NCBI GenBank assembly: GCA_028700615.1
Contig: JAQVSH010000011.1
Location: forward strand, 1-18,493
Origin: Bacteroidales bacterium
GTDB taxonomy: Bacteria > Bacteroidota > Bacteroidia > Bacteroidales > UBA4181
Direction: 5' to 3'
DNA length: 18,493 bases
Shown here: in pieces, positions 7,159 to 14,970 of the stretch
Layout: the number at the start of each line of letters is the position of its first letter
Position numbering within the stretch: the first letter of the stretch is position 1
Notes under the pieces: model-generated
The model's input: the letters and a program-made list of their open reading frames with translations, nothing else
Told to the model about the DNA's origin: nothing
The model's database searches: none
Translations under genes and position numbers: made by a program

Positions 7159-9351
7159 ATGACCAATCGTGTTTTTAAAAAAATTCCTTTAATCCTAATA
7201 CTGTCCTTTGTTTGTGGTATCACTGGATTAAAAGCGCAGACATTAGATGAAGCGATCACCGCAACCAACAACGAACAATATGATAAGGCTGACCAGATCC
7301 TTCAGGATTTGGCTAAGAAATCTCCAAGCAGCACTGTATATTATCGTTTGGGTGAAAATACAATGCTGAATTTCTTTTCAGATACGATCTCGAACTCTTT
7401 GAGGGCTGTAGCTGCCGAAGCAAAACAACAATTTGAGAAAGGTGTTGCAATTAATGCGAACGATCCGCTTAACTACGTGGGCTTGGCAAAGGTTGCAGCT
7501 TATCTGGGTGATCAACAAACTGCCGGCAGCATGAGAGAAAAAGCCAAGAGTTTATTGCTTCCTTATAAGAAAGTATCCAAAATTCCAAACCCTCAGGAAT
7601 ATGCTTTAACCCTGGCTAAATTAGCTGAGTCGTATATTGTATTCGACAAGGTTGATACGACAAAAGCTCTGCCTTTAGTTCGCGAAGCTATTACCATCGA
7701 TCCTAAGAACAGTACAATTTATATTATTACAGGTGATATTTATTTTCTTGTAAATGATGGATCAAAAGCCATTAAAAATTACGGCTATGCTCAGGATCAG
7801 GATTTAAATTCACCCATGGCCAATATGAAAATAGGTTACATATATGTTAAAGGTCGTAACCTACAGGCTGCTATTCCCTATTACGAACAGGCCATAGCAC
7901 TCGATAAAAACTATGCACCGGCTTACCGTGAATTAGGACAGCTTTATTCTATGGCCGGGCGTTTTGACGATTCAAAGAAATATTTTGAGAGTTATTTGGA
8001 GTTGACTAACCAAAATATTCCGGCAAAGATTCGTTATGTAAATGCCTTGTTCTATTCGAAAAATTATGCTGATGTAATCAAAAACGTTAAAGAAATTTTT
8101 GCTGTTGACCAGACCAGAACATACCTTAACCGTGTTGCAGGATATTCGAGCTATGAGCAGGGTAATTATGCCGAAGCGTTAAATTACATGAATGAACTTT
8201 TTGCAAAATTGTCTGCTGATGGGATTCTTAAAAAGGACTATGTATATTTAGCACGGATCATCGTTAAGAAAAATGCTGACTATGCCAAAGATGCAGTTGA
8301 ACTTGAACAAGCAACTGCTGAATTAGCCAAACTAAGAGAGAATAATGAAGCCCTGCAAGGTGCTAAAGAAAGCGAAAGAGTAAGTGAAGAACCATTAGTT
8401 GCAAAAATTGCTGAATTACAGAATAAGGTAGATATGCAGGCAAAAGAGCTGAATCAGGCTTTTGATGCTTATGAAAAGGCAATCACTTTTGAAGACGAAG
8501 ATTTAAACATGATTCAGGAAAAGGCTAATTTCCAGTTTGCAAACAGATTTTATGCTGACGCTGCTGATACATGGTCTCGTTTGTTAACTAAGGGAAAAGA
8601 CAGCGAATCAAATTACTTACAGATTGGTAGAGCATATTATCAGGGGAAAGACTATGATAAGGCTGAAGCTCTCTTCGAACAAATGATAAGTAAATATCCT
8701 GATAGCATTACCGGTTATGTTTGGGCTGCAAATAATGCGTCAGCCGAGGATCCTGATTCTAAAACCGGGATTGCCAGAGAAAAATTTCTTGTGTTACTTA
8801 ACAAAGCTGCTACTGACTCTGTTAAGTATGCAAATGAGATGTTCGATGCGCTTCGTTTTTTAGGTTATGATGCTCTTCAGTCAGATCAAAATGATTTGGC
8901 AAAAGACTATTATACCCGTATGCTGAATCTTGCTCCGGACAACAAAGATTTTCAGATTAGAGGATATAGTTCATTGAGTTCACTTTATCTGTCGACAGGC
9001 GATTATACTAAAGCTGTTGAGGTAAATAATAAAATTTTAGCTATTGACGAAAATAATGCTTCTGCAAAATCCACTATTCAGTATATTCAATCTGCTCTGG
9101 CCAATGCCAAACCAAAGGCACACCCGAATGAAATTTCAGGGGTGATAAAGGATGCTTCAGGTAATCCGATTGCCGGTGCATCGGTTCGAGTAAGAGATAC
9201 AGCTGCAGAAATGTGGACCAATAGTAGAGGTGAATACCGGTTTACAATGCCTGAAGCATCGAAAGTTCTGGTAATTAGTGCTAGCGGTTATACAACAAAA
9301 GAGGTTGTCGTGACAAAAAGCAGGGTTTATAATGTATCTTTAAGCAAATAG
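7159..9351 (+). CDS. Exported TPR protein with C-terminal carboxypeptidase regulatory-like domain
   Basis: A 730-residue protein. An N-terminal signal peptide (MTNRVFKKIPLILILSFVCG, probable cleavage after LKA at 26) sends it to the periplasm. Tetratricopeptide-like helical hairpins are spread over about 27-60, 84-118, 150-285 (clearest: ANMKIGYIYVKGR-LQAAIPYYEQAIAL followed by APAYRELGQLYSMAGRFDDS), 323-352, 450-516 and 556-640. A likely coiled coil lies at about 375-445, rich in Glu, Lys, Ala and Leu. The C-terminus (about 658-728: ISGVIKDASGNPIAGASVRV ... NSRGEYRFTMP) is a carboxypeptidase regulatory-like beta-sandwich, the same type found at the N-terminus of SusC-like transporters. TPRs are protein-docking scaffolds, so this may link the Ton motor or the PstS-like lipoprotein to partners. 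It is 56 bases upstream of exbB. Confidence 0.85.
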   Translation: MTNRVFKKIPLILILSFVCGITGLKAQTLDEAITATNNEQYDKADQILQDLAKKSPSSTVYYRLGENTMLNFFSDTISNSLRAVAAEAKQQFEKGVAINANDPLNYVGLAKVAAYLGDQQTAGSMREKAKSLLLPYKKVSKIPNPQEYALTLAKLAESYIVFDKVDTTKALPLVREAITIDPKNSTIYIITGDIYFLVNDGSKAIKNYGYAQDQDLNSPMANMKIGYIYVKGRNLQAAIPYYEQAIALDKNYAPAYRELGQLYSMAGRFDDSKKYFESYLELTNQNIPAKIRYVNALFYSKNYADVIKNVKEIFAVDQTRTYLNRVAGYSSYEQGNYAEALNYMNELFAKLSADGILKKDYVYLARIIVKKNADYAKDAVELEQATAELAKLRENNEALQGAKESERVSEEPLVAKIAELQNKVDMQAKELNQAFDAYEKAITFEDEDLNMIQEKANFQFANRFYADAADTWSRLLTKGKDSESNYLQIGRAYYQGKDYDKAEALFEQMISKYPDSITGYVWAANNASAEDPDSKTGIAREKFLVLLNKAATDSVKYANEMFDALRFLGYDALQSDQNDLAKDYYTRMLNLAPDNKDFQIRGYSSLSSLYLSTGDYTKAVEVNNKILAIDENNASAKSTIQYIQSALANAKPKAHPNEISGVIKDASGNPIAGASVRVRDTAAEMWTNSRGEYRFTMPEASKVLVISASGYTTKEVVVTKSRVYNVSLSK

Positions 9352-9407
9352 TTTATATAGAAATCAACAAAAATTAATATTATTTTTAACCACAAAAACT
9401 ATTAAAA

Positions 9408-10214
9408 ATGAGTAAAAATTCCAAATCATCTAAGTTTGAGCAAGCGTTTGCCTCATTAGCAATTATCGTTGCTTTTGCGATTGCTTATTATTTGTATACA
9501 CAATTTATGGGTGATCCGATTAATTTTGAAGGTGGTAATCCCCAAGGACACCCCCTACCTGGTAATTATATGGGCATGCTTTACAAAGGGGGTCCTATTG
9601 TGCCGGTTTTGATGACTTGTATTCTCGTTCTTGTAATCTTTGTTTTTGAAAGAGCAATTACTTTAAGAAAAGTGAAAGGTAAAGCATCTTTGGAATCTTT
9701 TGTTTATAACATTCAGGAGTTAACCGCAAAAGATAAAATTGAGGATGCTATCGCAGCTTGCGATGTTCAGAAAGGTTCTTTGGCTAATGTGACTAAAGCA
9801 GGTTTGCTTCGTTACAGAGATCTTCAAAAAGATGCTACATTGGAAAGAGATCAAAAAATCACTTCTATGAAACAAGCATTGGAAGAAGCTTCTGCATTGG
9901 AATTACCGATGTTATCTAAAAACATGGTTATTCTTTCAACCCTTGCTTCTATCTCAGTGTTGATCGGTCTTATCGGAACAGTACTTGGTATGATCCGCGC
10001 ATTCTCCGCTCTTGCCCAGGCAGGTGCTCCCGATGCTTTGGCTTTGTCAACCGGTATTTCTGAAGCATTGATCAATACAGCTTTTGGTATCACTGGTTCA
10101 ACATTAGCTATCGTAGCATTTAACTATTTTTCATCTAGAATTGACGGTTATACATTTAAAATTGACGAGGCAGGTTTCAGTCTTACTCAGACATTTGCTG
10201 CTTCAGTTAAATAA
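9408..10214 (+). CDS. exbB: ExbB/TolQ/MotA-family proton channel protein
   Basis: A 268-residue inner-membrane protein, the pentameric channel subunit of the Ton motor, which uses proton flow to energise TonB. Hydrophobic segments lie at about 13-33, 63-85, 172-197 and 215-240, so there is one extra N-terminal helix compared with the three of E. coli ExbB; this is common in Bacteroidota. Family motifs are seen in the last two helices: LIGLIGTVLGMIRAF (186-200) and the GISEALINTAFGI run (216-228). The long cytoplasmic loop between helices two and three carries charged helices. It is followed after 44 bases by the first exbD, in one operon. Confidence 0.93.
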   Translation: MSKNSKSSKFEQAFASLAIIVAFAIAYYLYTQFMGDPINFEGGNPQGHPLPGNYMGMLYKGGPIVPVLMTCILVLVIFVFERAITLRKVKGKASLESFVYNIQELTAKDKIEDAIAACDVQKGSLANVTKAGLLRYRDLQKDATLERDQKITSMKQALEEASALELPMLSKNMVILSTLASISVLIGLIGTVLGMIRAFSALAQAGAPDALALSTGISEALINTAFGITGSTLAIVAFNYFSSRIDGYTFKIDEAGFSLTQTFAASVK

Positions 10215-10258
10215 TTTGGGGTTCATTTTGGGGTTGTTTAAAAATTTAAATTTATCGC

Positions 10259-10894
10259 ATGCCAAAGATTAAATTACCAACAAAATCGCCACGTATTGAC
10301 ATGACGCCTATGGTGGACCTTTTCTCGCTGCTGTTGACATTCTTTATGTTGACAACAACGTTTAGGCCACAGGAGCCCGCTCCGGTCGATACACCGTTTT
10401 CTGTATCCGAAAAACCTCAGCCAGATGCTAATGTTATGACTTTATTATTAGCTAAAGACAACCGGGTGTTTTTCAATATAGACAATGGGCAGGATACTAT
10501 TCTGCACTATAAACCGAAGATTCTTGAAGAAATGGGTAAAAGATATAACATCCAATTTTCTACACAGGAATTGCGTAAGTTTGAGAAATCTGGAATGTCA
10601 TTCGGTGTTAATATCAACGATATGAAAAAATATCTTGCAGCGAAGGATTCCAAGGAAAGAGAGCAATATGACAAAGGTATTCCTTATGACTCAGTGGATA
10701 ACCAATTGGGTTATTGGGTACTATACACACGTCAGATTAATCCGGCTGCCCAGGCTTTAATAAAAGGGGATGTTGATGTGGAATATCCGCTTGTTAAAAA
10801 AGTTTTGGATATATTGCAGGATTATAACGTAAATAAATTCAGCCTTATAACTAACCTTGAAGCTGTTAAGGTTGTAACCGACGAAAATCAGTAG
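10259..10894 (+). CDS. exbD: ExbD-family biopolymer transport protein (first copy)
   Basis: A 211-residue single-helix protein with a short cytoplasmic N-terminus, one membrane helix at about 18-36 and a long periplasmic domain. The motif IDMTPMVDLFSLLLTFFML carries Asp20, matching the proton-carrying Asp25 of E. coli ExbD. ExbD sits in the pore of the ExbB pentamer and couples proton movement to TonB. E. coli ExbD is about 140 residues, so the periplasmic part here is longer and carries insertions (about 60-160) with no obvious motif. The second exbD starts 4 bases after the stop. Confidence 0.9.
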   Translation: MPKIKLPTKSPRIDMTPMVDLFSLLLTFFMLTTTFRPQEPAPVDTPFSVSEKPQPDANVMTLLLAKDNRVFFNIDNGQDTILHYKPKILEEMGKRYNIQFSTQELRKFEKSGMSFGVNINDMKKYLAAKDSKEREQYDKGIPYDSVDNQLGYWVLYTRQINPAAQALIKGDVDVEYPLVKKVLDILQDYNVNKFSLITNLEAVKVVTDENQ

Positions 10895-10898
10895 TACT

Positions 10899-11552
10899 AT
10901 GGCAGAAATAATTCAAGAAGAAAAAAGTAAAGGTGGGAAAAGACGCCCAAAGAAGGGTAATCCCCACATGGATATGACGCCGATGGTTGACCTTATGTGT
11001 CTTCTGTTAACGTTCTTCATGCTTACTACTGCTTTTAGCAAACCTAAGGTGATGGATATCGTTTTACCTGAAAAAATCAAAAAGAACGAAAAAGTGGATC
11101 CCCCTAAGATCGCTGATAGCCGTACTTTGAATATTATTGTAGGTCCGGAGGGCAGAGTATTTTGGTATCCTGGTAAAGCAGATCAAGAAATGCCTCTTCA
11201 GGAAACCGACTTTAGTGATGCAGGTATCAGGAAAGTTTTAATTGATCGTAACCGTGCTCTTTTGGATAAAATTGAGCAGCTAAAAGCAGATGTTATCTCT
11301 GGAAAATTAGAAATCAAACAGGACTCATTACAAAATGCTATTAAGGAACTTAAGAAAGATGATGATACGGGTCCTATAGTTTTGATTAAATTTTCTGAAA
11401 AAGCAAAGTATAAAAACTTTGTGGATATTATAGATGAAATGTCAATCGTAGGGATCGCACGTTATATTGTTGTTGATATAAACTATATCGAACAAACTAT
11501 GCTTGACACTGCGCTGAAGAATAAACCATCTGTAGCCGCGGCTCAGAAATAA
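10899..11552 (+). CDS. exbD: ExbD-family biopolymer transport protein (second copy)
   Basis: A 217-residue ExbD paralogue. The cytoplasmic N-terminus is basic (KGGKRRPKKGN), followed by HMDMTPMVDLMCLLLTFFML with the proton-relay Asp31 and a single membrane helix at about 29-47. The periplasmic domain has a Lys/Glu-rich, probably helical stretch (about 115-160) and ends in a fold region with VDIIDEMSIVGIARYIVVDI, typical of ExbD/TolR C-terminal domains. Both ExbD copies keep the Asp, so both should be active; in an ExbB5-ExbD2 motor they could form a heterodimer. The tonB gene starts 12 bases downstream. Confidence 0.9.
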   Translation: MAEIIQEEKSKGGKRRPKKGNPHMDMTPMVDLMCLLLTFFMLTTAFSKPKVMDIVLPEKIKKNEKVDPPKIADSRTLNIIVGPEGRVFWYPGKADQEMPLQETDFSDAGIRKVLIDRNRALLDKIEQLKADVISGKLEIKQDSLQNAIKELKKDDDTGPIVLIKFSEKAKYKNFVDIIDEMSIVGIARYIVVDINYIEQTMLDTALKNKPSVAAAQK

Positions 11553-11564
11553 TAGACAATACGT

Positions 11565-12350
11565 ATGCTACAAAATAAACAATTCATACCAACTTTCGAT
11601 GACATAGTCTTCGAAAAAAGGAATAAGGAATATGGAGCGTATCAATTAAGGAAAAAGTACAACCGTGTTGTTATTATTTCTACTGTAATTGGGTGTATAG
11701 CTCTGGCTACAGCCGTTATTATTCCTTATATTAATGCAAGTCGCAATGCAAGTCACAAACAACGTGAAGCAACTGAGGTGATTGCAGAAATGGCGAATGA
11801 TATTCAACAAAATGAAATTGCGCCACCACCACCACCACCACCACCACCAGCAGCAGAGGTCCAGACCGTTGTGAAGTATGTTGCCCCGGTTGTTGTTGAT
11901 ACAATCAAACTTGAAGAACAAACTCAGCTTATGATTTCTGATGAACAGGTTGAAACGACTGTAAATAAAGAGGCCGTTGAAATTGTTGAACAGAAACAAG
12001 AAATTGTGATTGAAGTTGAGGAGGAAAAGGAAGAAGAAGTCTTTATTGCTGTGGAAGAAATGCCTGAATTTCCAGGAGGTACTGCCGCTTTGCTTCAATA
12101 TATTGCTAAGGCTGTTGAATACCCTGTAATTGCTCAGGAAAATGGTGTTCAGGGAACAGTTTACGTTGCCTTCGTTGTTAACAAAGACGGTTCTATATCC
12201 AATGCTAAGGTTCTTCGTGGTGTTGACCCATCTTTGGATGCTGAAGCATTGCGTGTAGTTTCTACGCTGCCTAAATGGAAACCAGGAAAGCAAAGCGGAA
12301 CCCCTGTAAGGGTTTCTTATAGCGTTCCAATCAAGTTCCAATTGCAGTAA
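11565..12350 (+). CDS. tonB: TonB-family energy transducer
   Basis: A 261-residue protein that passes energy from ExbB/ExbD to outer-membrane TonB-dependent transporters. The N-terminal cytoplasmic stretch (FDDIVFEKRNKEYGAYQLRK, 11-30) is a typical Bacteroidota TonB start. One membrane helix lies at about 34-55. The periplasmic linker has nine Pro in a row (87-95), all encoded by CCA, then a Glu-rich segment (about 148-165). The C-terminal TonB domain (about 170-261) shows EMPEFPGG, EYP, GVQGTVYVAFVVNKDGSI, LDAEALRVV and the WKPGKQSGTPVRV signature. It is the last gene of the operon, followed by a strong terminator. Confidence 0.95.
   Translation: MLQNKQFIPTFDDIVFEKRNKEYGAYQLRKKYNRVVIISTVIGCIALATAVIIPYINASRNASHKQREATEVIAEMANDIQQNEIAPPPPPPPPPAAEVQTVVKYVAPVVVDTIKLEEQTQLMISDEQVETTVNKEAVEIVEQKQEIVIEVEEEKEEEVFIAVEEMPEFPGGTAALLQYIAKAVEYPVIAQENGVQGTVYVAFVVNKDGSISNAKVLRGVDPSLDAEALRVVSTLPKWKPGKQSGTPVRVSYSVPIKFQLQ
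11823..11849 (+). repeat. CCA trinucleotide microsatellite in tonB
   Basis: Nine perfect CCA codons in a row encode the proline linker of TonB. Slippage here would change linker length in steps of one Pro without breaking the frame. Confidence 0.9.
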
Positions 12351-12385
12351 GAGTTTTGTGAATAACAATAATTCTTGGATATAAA

Positions 12386-12418
12386 AGAGCTGGTTGCATT
12401 GCAACCAGCTCTTTTTTT
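12386..12418 (+). terminator. Intrinsic terminator of the Ton cluster
   Basis: A perfect 12-bp stem (12386-12397 with 12401-12412, arms AGAGCTGGTTGC and GCAACCAGCTCT), a 3-base ATT loop and a run of seven T. It starts 36 bases after the tonB stop and marks the end of the operon. Confidence 0.93.
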
Positions 12419-12574
12419 ATGTTGATGAAGCCTTAAGGCCAATGATATATTTCAGACTCTTGAAGACAGTGTTGATGCTTAATTTTTACGGCTTAAAAAA
12501 AGACGCCTATATGGTCATTATTTCATCGTAATTATCTATCTTTAAAAGGGAATGGGTTATAAAAAAACACCCTG

Positions 12575-13027
12575 ATGAAACGAACGCTAATTTTTCTCTG
12601 CAAAAAGTTGGATTTTTTTGTATGGTGTGCCATCTGGTCTGTTTTGAATGCGGTGTATTTTTATTTCAGGGGTTCTGAATTGCTGGCCCGAAGGGCGCTG
12701 ATCTTTGGCGCTTTGTTTTTGGGCTTTTGTGTGATTAAAAATCTGACAGGTATAGGTTCCGGCAGCGTTTCTCCGCATTCAGAGGAAGAGAAAAGTTTTC
12801 TTGCAATTCTTTGGGAGTCAATTCATAGACAGATTGACCGTGCCATCTGGTTTGCGCCCTGGATTCTTGTTTCCGGCATTTATTTGTTTATGGAGGGTTC
12901 TGAAGAACCTGCCATGGGGATTATGATAGGTGGATCTATTATTATCCTGATCTATATTGTCATACATCTCATCCTTATGCTGGAAAAAAAGAAGGAACGT
13001 CGTCGCAGGTCGGATGGGATACAATGA
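12575..13027 (+). CDS. Four-helix membrane protein, unrecognised
   Basis: A 150-residue protein with four likely membrane helices, about residues 13-31, 39-57, 91-107 and 113-135. A loop with Ser/Glu/Lys (about 62-75) separates the halves, and the basic tail (EKKKERRRRSDG) suggests a cytoplasmic C-terminus. The two halves look like two helix pairs, possibly an old duplication (FVWCAIWSVLNAVYFYFRGSE and IWFAPWILVSGIYLFMEGSE share their spacing and the ending F-x-GSE). It has its own start after the Ton terminator. Its stop codon (13025-13027) directly abuts the stop of the convergent phosphate transporter. Function unknown. Confidence 0.75.
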   Translation: MKRTLIFLCKKLDFFVWCAIWSVLNAVYFYFRGSELLARRALIFGALFLGFCVIKNLTGIGSGSVSPHSEEEKSFLAILWESIHRQIDRAIWFAPWILVSGIYLFMEGSEEPAMGIMIGGSIIILIYIVIHLILMLEKKKERRRRSDGIQ

Positions 13028-14032
13028 TCAGGACAATCCAAAAAGCCTGAGAATCAGGTAAATCAAAGCCGCCAATAAGCCGCTTACAGGGATGGTTAAG
13101 ATCCATGCCCACATTAGATTGATCGTGACGCCCCACCGTACCGCGGAAAGCCTTTTTATTGTTCCTACTCCCATAATAGACCCGGTAATCGTGTGAGTTG
13201 TACTCACGGGGATTTTCAGAAACTCGGTTAAAAATAAAGTGAGAGCCCCGGCTGTTTCAGCACAAACACCCTCCAGCGCGGTAACTTTAGTGATTTTGGT
13301 TCCCATCGTTTTAACAATCCGCCAGCCTCCGGTCATAGTTCCCAGCCCGATGGCTCCAAAACAAGTCAGAGGAATCCAGTTGGGCATCGTGTTGACAGAA
13401 TCTATTTTTCCTGTTGCAATCATGGCCGTGGCAATAATACCCATAACCTTCTGTGAATCATTTAATCCATGGCCCAGGCTGAATAAACCCGATGATACCA
13501 ACTGAAACCGCCTGAAAAGGGTTTCGGCTTTCCTGGCATGGGCGTTTCGGAAACTCCACAAGACACACAGGGTTATGAGAAACGAAATAAACATACCAAT
13601 TACAGGAGCCAAAACAATGAAGGAGGCGATTTTAATAATTACACTTGCATGAATGGCTCCAAAGCCGGCGCCGCAGATGGCAGCCCCTGCAAATCCGCCT
13701 ATAAGTGTGTGGGAGGAAGAGGAAGGAATGCCAAGCCGCCAAGTGGCAAGATTCCAGATGATGGCAGCAATGAGCCCGGCAAGAATAATCGGGAGAGTAA
13801 TAAATTCTTCAAATACTACTTTTGACACAGTATTGGCAATACCAAATTCCCCGATAATATATTTGGCTATAAAAAAGGCAATAAAATTAAAAGCTGCAGC
13901 CCAAAGAACAGCCTGAAACGGAGTCAAAACACGTGTAGATACTATCGTGGCAATGGAATTGGCCGCATCGTGAAAACCATTGATATAGTCAAAAATAACG
14001 GCAAGAACAACAACAATAATAAGCAGGGTCAT
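13028..14032 (-). CDS. pit: PiT-family inorganic phosphate transporter
   Basis: A 334-residue, highly hydrophobic transporter that imports phosphate (usually as a metal-phosphate complex) driven by an ion gradient. The repeated family signatures are present: GFHDAANSIAT (19-29) in the first half, GHGLNDSQK (187-195) in the second, GIPSSSSHTLIGG (101-113), and the matching PVSTTHTITGSIMGVG (275-290). The inverted two-half layout with a hydrophilic middle (about 160-180, FRNAHARKAETLFRRF) is normal. It starts 13 bases after the DUF47 gene, in one operon. Its stop abuts the stop of the neighbouring plus-strand gene, and no terminator is seen between them. Confidence 0.95.
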   Translation of the reverse strand: MTLLIIVVVLAVIFDYINGFHDAANSIATIVSTRVLTPFQAVLWAAAFNFIAFFIAKYIIGEFGIANTVSKVVFEEFITLPIILAGLIAAIIWNLATWRLGIPSSSSHTLIGGFAGAAICGAGFGAIHASVIIKIASFIVLAPVIGMFISFLITLCVLWSFRNAHARKAETLFRRFQLVSSGLFSLGHGLNDSQKVMGIIATAMIATGKIDSVNTMPNWIPLTCFGAIGLGTMTGGWRIVKTMGTKITKVTALEGVCAETAGALTLFLTEFLKIPVSTTHTITGSIMGVGTIKRLSAVRWGVTINLMWAWILTIPVSGLLAALIYLILRLFGLS

Positions 14033-14045
14033 GCTAAATCGGATA

Positions 14046-14696
14046 TCAGGCGTACTTTACTACCAGGGTTTTCAGTGATTTTCCTACGGAATTCATTTTA
14101 TTGGCCGATTTCTCAAGTTCCTGAATAATTTCTTTCAGTTTGATCAGTTCAGGAATCGATTGCTCTTCTTTAAAAAGATTCATGATCCCGGTTTCATATA
14201 CCGTGTCTGCCTCTTCTTCCAGCTTTTTAATCTCTTTGCAATGCTGAATCAGAGGCCCGCTGTTCTTTTTTAATGTGGTCAGAGATAATATGGCTTTTTG
14301 AACCTCAATAGAACATTCATAGATAATTTCTGAGATACGTTTTGTTGAGGAATGAAAAGTTTTAGGAGAATAAAGCAAGACTTTTTGAGCCGAATGATTG
14401 ATGGCATCAATGGCATCATCGAGATTGTCTGCCAGTTCATGAATATCTTCCCTGTCAAATGGAGTAATGAAGGTATCATTTAGGGATTTGGAAATCTTCC
14501 CGTTAATTTTATCTCCTTTAACTTCTTCTGTTTTAATGAGTTTACATATATTACGACTCTCTTCGGGATCGTTGTTGGCAAACAGATCCCGAAGCAGAGA
14601 AGATGCTTGCACAAGAACGGCTGAAGTCTCCTCAAGCATAGGAATAAACTTGATATCCTGAGGAGCGAAGACATTTAAGATATTGTTAAACTTCAT
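14046..14696 (-). CDS. DUF47/PhoU-like Pit accessory protein
   Basis: A 216-residue cytoplasmic, all-helical protein of the DUF47 family, usually found beside PiT transporters and thought to control them. I chose the Met of MKFNNILNVFAP. The frame stays open for 53 more codons upstream, but that stretch is AT-rich, unlike the family, and contains the promoter box at 14720-14727. Features include FIPMLEETSAVLVQASSLLRDL, an E-x3-GD motif (EEVKGDKI), the FDREDIHELADNLDDAIDAI helix typical of the PhoU fold with metal-binding acidic residues, and a second E-rich helix (KKLEEEADTVYE). It is first in the unit with the transporter. Confidence 0.9.
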   Translation of the reverse strand: MKFNNILNVFAPQDIKFIPMLEETSAVLVQASSLLRDLFANNDPEESRNICKLIKTEEVKGDKINGKISKSLNDTFITPFDREDIHELADNLDDAIDAINHSAQKVLLYSPKTFHSSTKRISEIIYECSIEVQKAILSLTTLKKNSGPLIQHCKEIKKLEEEADTVYETGIMNLFKEEQSIPELIKLKEIIQELEKSANKMNSVGKSLKTLVVKYA

Positions 14697-14719
14697 GAGA
14701 GGGTCATTATTATTTTCGG

Positions 14720-14727
14720 CAAATATA
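14720..14727 (-). promoter_or_regulatory. -7 box of the DUF47-pit unit
   Basis: On the minus strand the sequence is TATATTTG, an exact match to TAnnTTTG, 23 bases upstream of the chosen ATG. No -33 TTTG is seen at the usual distance. It supports the shorter start. Confidence 0.45.
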
Positions 14728-14882
14728 AATTTTCTGCCGAAACCTTTGCTTCCTTTTAGAGATTCATTTTTATGTTTTTGGAAAATTAATTTTTGACGGA
14801 AGTTATCATGTGTTTTGGGGTGCCGGATAGCAAGCTGATTGGTGATCAAAACCATAGAAGAAACAAATTAGAGACCTAAAAT

Positions 14883-14942
14883 TTTGGTTTTTTGTTTTTA
14901 TGTAGTATTTTGCCCTACATGTACATAAGTATTTTCCTTACA
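14883..14942 (+). promoter_or_regulatory. Promoter with tandem TGTA-N11-TACA operator, copy A (upstream of first LruC gene)
   Basis: TTTG (14883-14886), 19 bases, then TATTTTG (14906-14912) resembles a Bacteroidota -33/-7 pair with one base missing in the -7. Overlapping it are two 19-base units: TGTA-N11-TACA at 14901-14919 and CATA-N11-TACA at 14924-14942, 4 bases apart, sharing the core TATTTT and the end CCTTACA or CCCTACA. The gene starts 28 bases downstream. Confidence 0.6.
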
Positions 14943-14970
14943 TATTCTGTGCTTGTTTTGAAAATTTTTT

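Noticed and set aside
11646..12404. Long minus-strand open frame opposite tonB
   Set aside because: It gives a run of Trp from the CCA repeat and an Asn/Phe-rich product; tonB on the plus strand is certain, so this is a shadow.
14697..14855. N-terminal extension of the DUF47 protein
   Set aside because: The stretch is not family-like and holds an exact TAnnTTTG box; the shorter start gives the usual family length.
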